64,000 nucleotides of DNA from Synechococcus sp. AG-686-F08 (GTDB lineage Bacteria; Cyanobacteriota; Cyanobacteriia; PCC-6307; Cyanobiaceae), in contig QCVQ01000003.1 in the NCBI GenBank assembly GCA_003210315.1, positions 35,036 to 99,035 on the forward strand, written 5' to 3'. Positions 8,585 through 16,723 of this stretch are shown in pieces (positions within the stretch are counted from its first letter, which is position 1; every line of letters begins with the position of its first letter). The notes beneath the pieces are model-generated. The model did not search any database and had not been told where the DNA came from. It saw only the letters and a program-made list of their open reading frames with translations. The translations under genes were made by a program, and so were the position numbers.

Positions 8585-9655
8585 TCAGCTGAGCAAGGCC
8601 TGCAGGCGTTGCTCAGCCTCCGGCTCCAAGACAACAGGCTCGGCTTGATAGGCCGTGCCCTTGGCAATGCGCGCCGCAATCGCCTCGCGCGCAGAGTCCC
8701 ATCCACTGATCTGAAGAGCGCTGTAGATCCGCTGCAGCGTGATCAGAGGTGACTGCACCAAGTCGTCGTAGGCAATCTCAACCAGCTGCCCCTTGGGGAT
8801 CAAAGGCCGCGAGCGCGCAAAGGCCTCCTGCAATTGGTCATGGGCTGCCGCTGTTTGCTCCACTTGCTGAAGGCTGGATGGAGGCTCTTGCAGACCCACC
8901 AAATGAGCCAGGCGCTGCTTCACTTGCACCAATGAACGAACCGAATCGATCGGCCGCCGATGCAGATAAACAAAACGAGCCCGCGGAAACAGACGTAGCA
9001 GCAAAACAATCCGTGCGGTGTGCGCAGAATTTTTGATCACCAGGTGGGTTTTACCAGCTCCCTCATGCAACCAGGTGAGCTGTGTGAACCGAAGCAACGT
9101 CTGCTCAAACTCGGGCGTGCTGTTGAGCACAGCGCGGCGGAAATGCCTGGGGTAATTCTGAGGGAAAGCAACGCCAACCATGTTGGTGTCCATGGTGAGC
9201 CGGGCCAACCCCACCTCGTCTTCCTGGGGATCCTCTGCCCCCCAGGGCACAGCATCGATTGGGCGATGCTGTGTCATCACCCACTTCAACAAGGGCGTCA
9301 GCACCGGTTTCAGGACCAAAGCGGCCTGCGGAGCAATGGTGAAGTGGTTGCGAGCGGTGGCGGCAGCTGGATCAGCAGCCAACAACTGATGCAGATAGGT
9401 GGTCCCACTGCGCCAGTGACCAATCACCACCACTGGGTCATCAGGGCAAGCGCAAGTCTTCATCCTGCGCTGAAACCAAAGGGTTTGCAGCCAAGCGAAC
9501 GGTTCCACCATCAAGCCGCTGGCCGTAAGCAGCAGGGCCACAGGGAAGCGCCTGGGCGAGACGGTGCCATGCCTTAAACCGGCAAGCAACGTAGTGGGAC
9601 GAATGCATCCCCCGGCAACTAACGCGTCAGAAAGACTGGATAAGGGCAACACCAC
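8585..9655 (-). CDS. sulfotransferase family protein
   Basis: The 356-residue protein has a PAPS-binding 5' phosphosulfate loop, VVIGHWRSGTTYLHQLLA, near residue 75 and a 3'-phosphate-binding segment, FPRARFVYLHRRPIDSVRSL, near residue 230. These are the two signature regions of the Sulfotransferase_3 type family. It would transfer sulfate from PAPS to a hydroxyl or amine acceptor, which is not identifiable here. The start is a GTG at 9655. It sits just before the sulfatase island, which is notable, but it does not share the 16-bp site described below. It converges with the secreted low-complexity protein, 14 bases away. Confidence 0.8.
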   Translation of the reverse strand: MVLPLSSLSDALVAGGCIRPTTLLAGLRHGTVSPRRFPVALLLTASGLMVEPFAWLQTLWFQRRMKTCACPDDPVVVIGHWRSGTTYLHQLLAADPAAATARNHFTIAPQAALVLKPVLTPLLKWVMTQHRPIDAVPWGAEDPQEDEVGLARLTMDTNMVGVAFPQNYPRHFRRAVLNSTPEFEQTLLRFTQLTWLHEGAGKTHLVIKNSAHTARIVLLLRLFPRARFVYLHRRPIDSVRSLVQVKQRLAHLVGLQEPPSSLQQVEQTAAAHDQLQEAFARSRPLIPKGQLVEIAYDDLVQSPLITLQRIYSALQISGWDSAREAIAARIAKGTAYQAEPVVLEPEAEQRLQALLS

Positions 9656-9784
9656 GTCTGGGAACAGCAGTAGACAGCTGGCAAAAAGCAGCTAGTTTCG
9701 AAAGCTCAATGTTTCGCAAATCTCCACTTGCGGGAGCCATTCGCCAGACATTGAAAAATTTATGCATAATCTGCAACGACGTTG

Positions 9785-9791
9785 AAGGAGG
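9785..9791 (+). promoter_or_regulatory. strong ribosome binding site setting the start of AraC-type regulator 1
   Basis: The sequence AAGGAGG lies 8 bases before the ATG at 9800. It shows that the ATG at 9800 is the start, and not the TTG at 9782, which would place the site inside the coding region. Confidence 0.8.
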
Positions 9792-9799
9792 CGCAAAGC

Positions 9800-10816
9800 A
9801 TGTTGGAGGCGCCAAGCGCAACGCTCAGCCAATTTTCCATACCCTCCGTAACCTCATCAAGCTTCCGCTGGAGCACGGACTTCCATAGTGCTAGTGAGTT
9901 AGCAGCCTCCCTATCGAGGCTGGGAAAAACCTTTGATGTCCTGCAACTGTCACCAGGCCCTCTGGAAGGCCACTTCTCAGTGGTCCACCTCGAAGACCTC
10001 AGCATCCTCAGCATTCAGACCAATCAGCTTCTCCTACTGAATGGTGAACGCGGGAACGATTGCATCTGTTTTAGTTTAGAAATCAGCGGCAATCACAATG
10101 ATCATCGTGTTTTTTGCCAAACAATAGAACCATATTCCTTGCATGGATTTAAACCAGATCTCACAGAAAGCCACTTCCAAGTAACAGCAGGATCAACCAC
10201 TTTGATTGCGGTCGCATCTGCCAAGAGATTCAGCGGATTCCTTGGGAGATGCGGACATCATGAATTGCTAGAAAATCTCCATACCAGCAATTCGTTGCAG
10301 TTAAAGCCAAACCTTTACGCAAAGATCAGCCAACAATTTTCTTGGTATTTCAACAATCCATTAATCAATTCAGAGCTGCGCTCACTACACACTGGTCATA
10401 TTTTCACGTTGATGCTAGAAGCCTTTACGGGCACAAATGATCAACACTTCAAATCATTCGAAATCGCACCACGCCAACATCTTGTACACGAATTAATCAA
10501 TTGGGGATTTGAAAACAGCACCAACCCTCTCAAGCTTGATGACATCAGCAATGTTTTATTTAGCTCACGCCGAACACTGATACAAGGCTGCAAGGAAAAT
10601 TTCAAGATGGGGCCGATGGAGCTTCTTCGGTTAATTCGCTTAGAACAGGTTAATTGCGTGCTCAGATCAAATGAATTACGCAAATCACTCGAACTTAACA
10701 ATGTAGGTGATGTCGCCAATTACTTTGGATTCGTAAGTCGAGGACACTTTTCAGCTGCTTATCAAAGCCAATATGGCGAAACCCCTAGACAAACCCTATA
10801 CAAGGCCAAGAGCTAA
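9800..10816 (+). CDS. AraC-family transcriptional regulator (first of a tandem pair)
   Basis: The 338-residue protein has a C-terminal AraC-type DNA-binding domain with two helix-turn-helix units (about residues 230-335), including LDDISNVLFSSRRTLIQGCKE and the conserved second unit VANYFGFVSRGHFSAAYQSQYGETP. The N-terminal 200 residues are a sensing domain of unknown ligand. It is clearly related along its whole length to the next gene, for example LGKTFDVLQLSPGPLEGHF against IGKTFDAVQLSQGPLNGKF. I infer that one or both regulators control the sulfatase/DUF1254 island that follows. No direct evidence of the target is visible beyond the shared upstream site. Confidence 0.9.
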   Translation: MLEAPSATLSQFSIPSVTSSSFRWSTDFHSASELAASLSRLGKTFDVLQLSPGPLEGHFSVVHLEDLSILSIQTNQLLLLNGERGNDCICFSLEISGNHNDHRVFCQTIEPYSLHGFKPDLTESHFQVTAGSTTLIAVASAKRFSGFLGRCGHHELLENLHTSNSLQLKPNLYAKISQQFSWYFNNPLINSELRSLHTGHIFTLMLEAFTGTNDQHFKSFEIAPRQHLVHELINWGFENSTNPLKLDDISNVLFSSRRTLIQGCKENFKMGPMELLRLIRLEQVNCVLRSNELRKSLELNNVGDVANYFGFVSRGHFSAAYQSQYGETPRQTLYKAKS

Positions 10817-10954
10817 TTTCAAGCCATCGCTTGTTCGCCATCCACAGCAGCTTGATCGCTCATGAACTCAGCAATGAACCACCCCTAAGAGAGGTACACA
10901 AAATCACTTCAGGCGCGGAAAAACAGATATCCTGAAATGGTCTAGTCAACGATT

Positions 10955-11983
10955 GTGTCCTCCAGCTTCCCTAGTATTGCCAGCCCTGGAAGAGCTGCAC
11001 TACGAACAATTGGTACTCAAGAAAAGAACAGCAGAACGACCACATTTCGCTCTGCTAGCGAACTGAAGCAGCGGTTTAAAGAGATTGGCAAAACATTTGA
11101 TGCCGTTCAATTAAGCCAAGGACCACTTAATGGAAAATTTACTTTAACAAACTTAGGCAGCATATTTTTGCTCAAAATCCACACTAATCAGAGACTACTT
11201 CTGAATGGAGATAGGGGATTCGACTGCATGAGTTTTTGCCTTGAAGCCACTGGCTTGGCCGATCAGCACTTATTGCATAACAAACCAATTGAGCCATATT
11301 CCCTCAATGGATTTCGTCAGGGACAAAAAGAATCACACTTCCAACTCACAGCCAATACCACCACTTTTCTGGCAATCCTGTCGATCAGTCGCTTCAATGC
11401 TTTCATCTCCCATTGCGAACGAGACGACTTAATCGAAGAGCTTGAAGGACACAATGAGTTGCAGATGAAGCCTGCAATGCATGCAAAGATTAGGAAACAA
11501 CTTCAGAGCCTGATCCCCAACCCAGCGCTTACAATGCAGCAGAGCCGACAAATCACCAATCATCTCTACAGTTCATTCCTAAGCGCTCTGATTGATAAGT
11601 CCAATGTTGATTACCTCGCCTATACTCCATCTCCCCGTCAGGAGCTAGTGAAAGATTTTGTGGATTGGGCCTTCAAGAATTCACGCAATAACTACAATCT
11701 CGATCAAATCAGCGAATTATTGTTCGCATCTAGACGAACCCTGATCCAGGGCAGCAAAGAAGCCTTAGGGATGGGTCCGATGGAAATGATGAAACGTGTA
11801 CGCCTTGAGCAAGTGAATTGGATCTTGCGATCAACCGAAGCACGTGAAGACGCAAGGTTTACAACAATCACCCAAGTTGCTCAGCATTATGGATTTCAAA
11901 GCCGCGGTCACTTCGCCAAGGCCTACCAAAACCTGTTTGCAGAAACCCCAAGCGAGACCTGGCTGAAGTCAATGATTCGCTGA
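10955..11983 (+). CDS. AraC-family transcriptional regulator (second of a tandem pair)
   Basis: This 342-residue paralogue of the preceding gene has the same layout: an N-terminal sensor of about 210 residues and a C-terminal AraC domain (LDQISELLFASRRTLIQGSKE and VAQHYGFQSRGHFAKAYQNL). The start is taken as the GTG at 10955; there is no strong ribosome binding site and no early ATG. It lies immediately upstream of sulfatase 1, whose promoter region begins right after its stop codon and includes the 16-bp shared site. The duplicated regulator may recognise a different ligand or act as a heteropartner; this is inference. Confidence 0.88.
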   Translation: MSSSFPSIASPGRAALRTIGTQEKNSRTTTFRSASELKQRFKEIGKTFDAVQLSQGPLNGKFTLTNLGSIFLLKIHTNQRLLLNGDRGFDCMSFCLEATGLADQHLLHNKPIEPYSLNGFRQGQKESHFQLTANTTTFLAILSISRFNAFISHCERDDLIEELEGHNELQMKPAMHAKIRKQLQSLIPNPALTMQQSRQITNHLYSSFLSALIDKSNVDYLAYTPSPRQELVKDFVDWAFKNSRNNYNLDQISELLFASRRTLIQGSKEALGMGPMEMMKRVRLEQVNWILRSTEAREDARFTTITQVAQHYGFQSRGHFAKAYQNLFAETPSETWLKSMIR

Positions 11984-11992
11984 TCGTTGCCA

Positions 11993-12008
11993 CAGGTCCC
12001 ATCCGTGC
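11993..12008 (+). promoter_or_regulatory. shared 16-bp operator-like site upstream of sulfatase 1
   Basis: CAGGTCCCATCCGTGC on the coding strand lies 84 nt before the ATG of sulfatase 1 and 10 nt after the stop of the second AraC gene. It matches the consensus CTGRTCCCRTYCGTGC found upstream of six other units in this island. Its role as a regulator binding site is inferred from position and conservation. Confidence 0.55.
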
Positions 12009-12092
12009 AGGTTTGAGTTCCCGAGCCGAGTCAAAGACTGAACCTGCAGTTAGCAAGTAATGGTCAGCTAACGCACGACTGGTTTCTCATCC

Positions 12093-14411
12093 ATGGGCAA
12101 CAATCCACACGTCGACGGTTCAATCCTGCCGTTTCCTGCCAAGCCGTCGGGCAGCAAGGCCGGAACGACGATGCAGGAGTCGACATACAGTCCGCTACCC
12201 GAACCCCAAAGGCTTCCAGACGATGCACCCAATATTCTTGTGGTGCTGATTGATGATGCAGGTCCGGCAATGCCGGAGTGCCTTGGCGGTGATATCCATA
12301 CGCCCACATTGCAGAACGTGAAAGACGGCGGCGTGGGCTTCAATCGCTTCCACACCACAGCGATGTGTTCTCCAACACGCTCCTCGCTGCTATGCGGTCG
12401 CAACCACACCTTCGTGGGCAATGGCCAGATCTGTGAATTCGCGAACGACTGGGACGGTTATTCAGGACGGATTCCAGAAAGTTGTGCACTCCAGGCCGAC
12501 GTGCTGCGCAATTACGGCTACTCAACCGGTGCATGGGGCAAGTGGCACAACACACCGTCCACCGAAACCACGGCCGCAGGTCCCTTTGAGAACTGGCCAA
12601 CGGGTCTGGGATTCGAATACTTCTACGGCTTCCTCGCAGGTGAGGCCTCTCAATATGAGCCGCATCTGGTGCGCAACACCACAGTGGTGTTGCCACCGAA
12701 AACGCCAGCGGAGGGTTATCACATCAGTGAGGATCTAGCCGATGACGCCATCAATTGGCTGCAGACCCACAAAGCCCTGAGTCCTGACAAGCCCTTCTAC
12801 ATGTACTGGGCATCAGGAGCCCTGCATGGCCCGCACCATGTGAACAAGGAATGGGCTGATAAGTACAAAGGCAAGTTTGATGAAGGCTGGGACGCCTACC
12901 GCGAGCGTGCCTTCAAGAATGCCAAAGCCAAAGGCTGGATTCCGGAGAACGCCCAGCTCACTCCTCGCCATCCCCGTTTAGCAGCCTGGGATTCCATCCC
13001 CGAGCACCAGAAACCCTTCCAGTCGCGTTTGATGGAAGTGCTGGCAGGCTTTGCCGAACACACGGACCATCAGGTTGGCCGTATCGTCTCCGAAATTGAA
13101 CGACTGGGATACGAGGAAAACACCCTGGTTGTTTACATCTGGGGCGACAACGGCTCCTCCGGTGAGGGCCAGGACGGCACGATCTCTGAGCTACTGGCTC
13201 AAAACTCCATTGCCACAGAGATCGATGAGCACATCAAAGTGCTCGACGAATTAGGCGGGCTGGATGCGCTTGGCTCACCGCTCGTGGACAACATGTATCA
13301 CGCGGGCTGGGCCTGGGCTGGAAGTACGCCTTATCAAGGCATGAAGCTGATGGCCTCCTACCTCGGCGGCACTCGCAATCCAATGGCGATCAAATGGCCG
13401 AAGGGCATCAAGCCAGATCCCAAACCTCGGTCGCAGTTCCACCACTGCAACGATCTAGTGCCAACGATCTACGAGCTGGTAGGAATCACTCCTCCCAAGA
13501 TGGTGAATGGTGTCACTCAGGACCCGATTCACGGCACCAGCTTTGCCTATGCCTTTAATGCGCCGGATGCACCGGGTGAACTCAAAACCCAATTCTTCGA
13601 CATCATGGGCTCTCGATCCATCTACCACAATGGCTGGATGGCTGGAGCCGTGGGGCCACGCCTGCCTTGGGTGAAAGGCGTGGATCCCGAGATTCTCACC
13701 TGGTCGCCGGACACCGACGTTTGGGAGCTCTACAACCTCGACGAGGATTTCAGTCAGAGCAAGAACGTCGCGGATGAGTATCCAGAGAAGCTGCAGATGC
13801 TCAAGAATCTGTTCCTGGTGGAATCGGCGAAGTACAAAAACATGCCGATTGGTGGTGGGCTCTGGACCATCATCTTCCACCCCGAACTGAAGGTGGCCCC
13901 GGAAGCAACGTCCTGGGAGTTGCCAGGCACCATCACCCGCATTCCTGAGCCCTGCGCTCCACGACTTGGTTGCCTAAACAACAAAGTCACGATCGACATG
14001 GACATTCCAGAGAATGCCAGTGGCGTGCTCTACAAACTCGGTGCCAATTCAGGTGGTCTCACCCTCTACATGGATGAAGGGATTCTCACCTATGAATACA
14101 ACCTGTTCATCGTTGAACGCACCAAGCTGCGCTCTGATCAGCCACTACCCGCTGGCAGACACAAGCTGGAGGTGGTCACCGAACACACCGACGACAATCC
14201 AAGGGGCTCGCTCTCGATCAAGGTGTCCCTCAATGGCACACAGATGATCGAAGGCATTGTTCCAAGGGTGGCAGCTGTGTTGTTCACTGCTAATGACTGC
14301 CTGGATGTTGGTCAAGCGCTCGGGTCTCCAGTCTCCCTGGATTACCACGAGCGGGCACCATTCAAATTCAACGGAACGATTCACACCATGCACGTGGAAT
14401 ATCTCGAATAG
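12093..14411 (+). CDS. arylsulfatase-type sulfatase 1, without signal peptide
   Basis: A 772-residue type I sulfatase. The metal-binding start of the fold, NILVVLIDDAG, lies near residues 48-56. The sulfatase signature CSPTR begins at Cys92, the residue converted to formylglycine by an FGE (a candidate is encoded at 23.3 kb). The second signature is GYSTGAWGKWH. A C-terminal beta-rich domain of about 130 residues (from GCLNNKVTIDMD) is typical of the larger bacterial arylsulfatases. There is no signal peptide, so it should act in the cytoplasm on imported sulfate esters, unless an unusual export route is used. The ATG at 12174 is an alternative start. The shared 16-bp site lies upstream and a clear terminator follows. 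Confidence 0.92.
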   Translation: MGNNPHVDGSILPFPAKPSGSKAGTTMQESTYSPLPEPQRLPDDAPNILVVLIDDAGPAMPECLGGDIHTPTLQNVKDGGVGFNRFHTTAMCSPTRSSLLCGRNHTFVGNGQICEFANDWDGYSGRIPESCALQADVLRNYGYSTGAWGKWHNTPSTETTAAGPFENWPTGLGFEYFYGFLAGEASQYEPHLVRNTTVVLPPKTPAEGYHISEDLADDAINWLQTHKALSPDKPFYMYWASGALHGPHHVNKEWADKYKGKFDEGWDAYRERAFKNAKAKGWIPENAQLTPRHPRLAAWDSIPEHQKPFQSRLMEVLAGFAEHTDHQVGRIVSEIERLGYEENTLVVYIWGDNGSSGEGQDGTISELLAQNSIATEIDEHIKVLDELGGLDALGSPLVDNMYHAGWAWAGSTPYQGMKLMASYLGGTRNPMAIKWPKGIKPDPKPRSQFHHCNDLVPTIYELVGITPPKMVNGVTQDPIHGTSFAYAFNAPDAPGELKTQFFDIMGSRSIYHNGWMAGAVGPRLPWVKGVDPEILTWSPDTDVWELYNLDEDFSQSKNVADEYPEKLQMLKNLFLVESAKYKNMPIGGGLWTIIFHPELKVAPEATSWELPGTITRIPEPCAPRLGCLNNKVTIDMDIPENASGVLYKLGANSGGLTLYMDEGILTYEYNLFIVERTKLRSDQPLPAGRHKLEVVTEHTDDNPRGSLSIKVSLNGTQMIEGIVPRVAAVLFTANDCLDVGQALGSPVSLDYHERAPFKFNGTIHTMHVEYLE

Positions 14412-14445
14412 AGAAACAAAGCCAACACAAATGCAGCACATCTTT

Positions 14446-14481
14446 GAGCAGATCTCTTTAAGAGGTCTGCTCTTTATCTTT
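14446..14481 (+). terminator. terminator after sulfatase 1
   Basis: A 12-bp stem, GAGCAGATCTCT with loop TTA and AGAGGTCTGCTC (one G-U pair), is followed by TTTATCTTT. It lies 35 nt past the sulfatase stop and fits rho-independent termination on the plus strand. Confidence 0.8.
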
Positions 14482-14650
14482 AAGTTCCAAACTCAAAAAG
14501 CAATTCAAGAATGTACGCACTAATGCCACTGCTCCAAGCTGAAATTCAAGAGCCAAGGCAATCCATCCGTCATTTGCGTAAGGCCTCATACAATTGTGAT
14601 ATCGGAACAAGAAAATAAACAAACCATCTACAGCAAAATGCAGAAATTCA

Positions 14651-14666
14651 GCACAAACGGGATCAT
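14651..14666 (-). promoter_or_regulatory. inverted copy of the 16-bp shared site before the DUF202 operon
   Basis: GCACAAACGGGATCAT on the plus strand matches the site (13 of 16 positions of the version at 25373) but in the opposite orientation to the operon it precedes, 49 nt before the ATG at 14716. The other good copies read toward their genes in one fixed orientation, so this one may act differently or by chance. Confidence 0.4.
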
Positions 14667-14715
14667 TGATTAAGGCCCGAATTTGAAATTATTTCTAGTC
14701 TTGTAATAGAGGCCA

Positions 14716-15111
14716 ATGATGTCAGCACAGATGTCCAATACCAGCACGGAATTGGCCAAAACACGCAACCGAGCTGCCGCAGAGCGAACAACCCTGGCTT
14801 GGATCCGCACGGCCCTCGCTCTGATCAGTTTCGGATTCGGGCTGGACAAGATCATCAGTGCGATCCGGAATGCAGGAGGCGAGGGAAACACAAGTCAAGA
14901 CGTTGGCGTACAACTGATGTCGATGGGATTCATCGGGGTCGGGATCTTCACATTGCTGATTGCCATGCGCCAACACAAACGTGAACTCATTCGGTTACGC
15001 AGCGACCCCTACCTCTACCGAGACGAGCCTTCCCTTTCGATTGCCACAGCAACAGCTGTTCTGGTGATCGGAGTCTTGGCATTCCTATTGCTGCTTTCAG
15101 GATTTATCTGA
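14716..15111 (+). CDS. DUF202 (YidH-type) inner-membrane protein
   Basis: The 131-residue protein has the DUF202 signature RNRAAAERTTLAWIRTALALISFGFGLDK near residues 18-46 and three transmembrane helices. DUF202 proteins are small inner-membrane proteins of unknown function. It is the first gene of a three-gene plus-strand run, followed 45 nt later by a BASS-like transporter and then another membrane protein. The co-occurrence of DUF202 with sulfatases here is physical linkage only. Confidence 0.85.
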   Translation: MMSAQMSNTSTELAKTRNRAAAERTTLAWIRTALALISFGFGLDKIISAIRNAGGEGNTSQDVGVQLMSMGFIGVGIFTLLIAMRQHKRELIRLRSDPYLYRDEPSLSIATATAVLVIGVLAFLLLLSGFI

Positions 15112-15156
15112 GCCAATAACCATTTTCCCTTTGCCAAAACATCTTTCCCTATTCCG

Positions 15157-16011
15157 ATGTCACTCCTGATTTCACTGGTCCTCTTTTTCATCATGGTGTC
15201 ACTGGGCCTCAACCTGCCCAGCATGCAATTCGGGCTTCTAAAGCAAAGGCCTGCTTTGCTCATTCGCGTGTTGCTTGCCACCTGCGTTGCCATGCCACTC
15301 GCAGCACTTCTGCTATTGCAATCTCCTCTGGGAGATGGTCTTTCGCCTGCGATCAAAACAGCAGTGATGCTGATGGCAATCTGCCCAAGCGCTCCCATGA
15401 TCGCCTTGAAAAGTAGACAACTAGCAGATAACCCTGAATTAGCGACAAGGCTGCAATTTTGGTCAGCTTGTGCAGCAATCATCAGCGTCCCGATTTGGGT
15501 CAGTCAGCTGCCAAGCGAAGCAGGAGAAACCGTGTGGAGTATTCCCAGTCAAGACGTTGCCTTCCAGATCTTCACCGTGCAGTTGATTCCACTCCTGGTA
15601 GGAGTGTCACTCCGTCGATGGCGAAGTGAGTGGGCCGAACGCTGGAATGCGCTTGTGCAAAAAATCGCAACGGTGTTGCTATTAGCCCTCTTGATCTTAA
15701 TCCTGATCGTGGCTCTACCACAAGCAGCGCCGATGCTGATCGGCAACCTCAAAGGTGCCTTATTGATGCTGATCCTGACCTGGATCGCCCTCGCTCTAGG
15801 GTTTGCGATTGCAGGCGAAGATAGCGTCGAACGCAGCACGCTGCCGCTGGTCCTTTCCATGCGGAATCCAGGCCTGGCGTTGTTGATCATTTCACAGATG
15901 GCTCCCAGCGCGATGGACATCAAGGCTGCTGTCGTGGGCTACGTCGTGATCACAGCAATCGGATCTGCACCCTTCATGAAATGGCGCAAAAAAACCACAG
16001 CACAGGCTTAA
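15157..16011 (+). CDS. BASS/SBF-like (bile acid:sodium symporter-type) transporter
   Basis: The 284-residue protein has nine or ten hydrophobic helices and the look of the bile acid:Na+ symporter family, with an opening segment FFIMVSLGLNLP and a later segment LSMRNPGLALLIIS that resembles a family signature. It probably imports or exports an organic anion. Its position between two sulfatases suggests an anionic (for example sulfated or desulfated) organic substrate, which is inference. It is the middle gene of a compact operon with the DUF202 protein and an unknown membrane protein. Confidence 0.7.
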   Translation: MSLLISLVLFFIMVSLGLNLPSMQFGLLKQRPALLIRVLLATCVAMPLAALLLLQSPLGDGLSPAIKTAVMLMAICPSAPMIALKSRQLADNPELATRLQFWSACAAIISVPIWVSQLPSEAGETVWSIPSQDVAFQIFTVQLIPLLVGVSLRRWRSEWAERWNALVQKIATVLLLALLILILIVALPQAAPMLIGNLKGALLMLILTWIALALGFAIAGEDSVERSTLPLVLSMRNPGLALLIISQMAPSAMDIKAAVVGYVVITAIGSAPFMKWRKKTTAQA

Positions 16012-16038
16012 CTCCTCGAAAACAACTCAGTCACACCC

Positions 16039-16644
16039 ATGCAAAACGATCCAAGCAATGAAACCCCGCTCAAGTTAAAGCCCCATAGAGGATCGGACTT
16101 GAGCACTTTATTTATTTCCGCTACGATCGGCTATGTTGTCACACTTATAGCACCATTATTTGCAGGCTTAATCATAAGCTGTCTTTTGTTAATCTTGCTG
16201 AGCAGACTGCGAAATCGCTTGCATCAACCTTTGCTCTGGTGGTCTTCGATTGGACTCTGCAGCGGAAGTTTCCTTGGAACAGCGTCATCGATGGTGAACA
16301 ATATTCATCAACATGGGGCTACGCCAGCCAATACGACCTTGGAGCGCCTTCTCTTTATTGTTGTCTTAGGCATCACTGGTTTTTTTTCAGGCAGTCGGGT
16401 CGGCATCAATCCAGATGCTGTTGAAGGGCGATCCATTGGAGACTTGTTGCGCACCCTCAGTGGAACGTTTACCGGTGTATTCGGTGTCTTAGTTGGCATC
16501 GCCTTTGTATTGGGCGGCCTGGAAGAAGCACGAACACTCTCAAGCCGGCTCACCGCCTCACTCACCATCATCGTTCTTGGCCTATTGGGCCCTGGATGGA
16601 TCAGCCACCAGCTCAGAATGTATCAACGCAATCACTCGCATTAA
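16039..16644 (+). CDS. hypothetical membrane protein, third gene of the DUF202 operon
   Basis: The 201-residue protein has about five or six transmembrane segments, and a hydrophilic loop between residues 100 and 140. It begins 27 nt after the transporter stop. I do not recognise a family. It could be a partner of the transporter. Confidence 0.6.
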   Translation: MQNDPSNETPLKLKPHRGSDLSTLFISATIGYVVTLIAPLFAGLIISCLLLILLSRLRNRLHQPLLWWSSIGLCSGSFLGTASSMVNNIHQHGATPANTTLERLLFIVVLGITGFFSGSRVGINPDAVEGRSIGDLLRTLSGTFTGVFGVLVGIAFVLGGLEEARTLSSRLTASLTIIVLGLLGPGWISHQLRMYQRNHSH

Positions 16645-16657
16645 TCCAATCAACACA

Positions 16658-16698
16658 CAAAAGAAATGGTGGTGTTTCTCTAAAAAGGAAACATCACC
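16658..16698 (-). terminator. terminator, mainly for sulfatase 2
   Basis: An 11-bp stem, GGTGGTGTTTC at 16668-16678 and GAAACATCACC at 16688-16698 (one G-U), lies between convergent genes. On the minus strand the hairpin is followed by ATTTCTTTTGT, so it best fits termination of the minus-strand sulfatase. It may also stop the plus-strand operon. Confidence 0.6.
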
Positions 16699-16723
16699 GC
16701 TAGGCAATCAGTGATTCATTCAA

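Noticed and set aside
12140..14411. possible export signal on sulfatase 1
   Set aside because: The front is polar (HVDGSILPFPAKPSGSKAG) with no hydrophobic core; no signal peptide can be supported.
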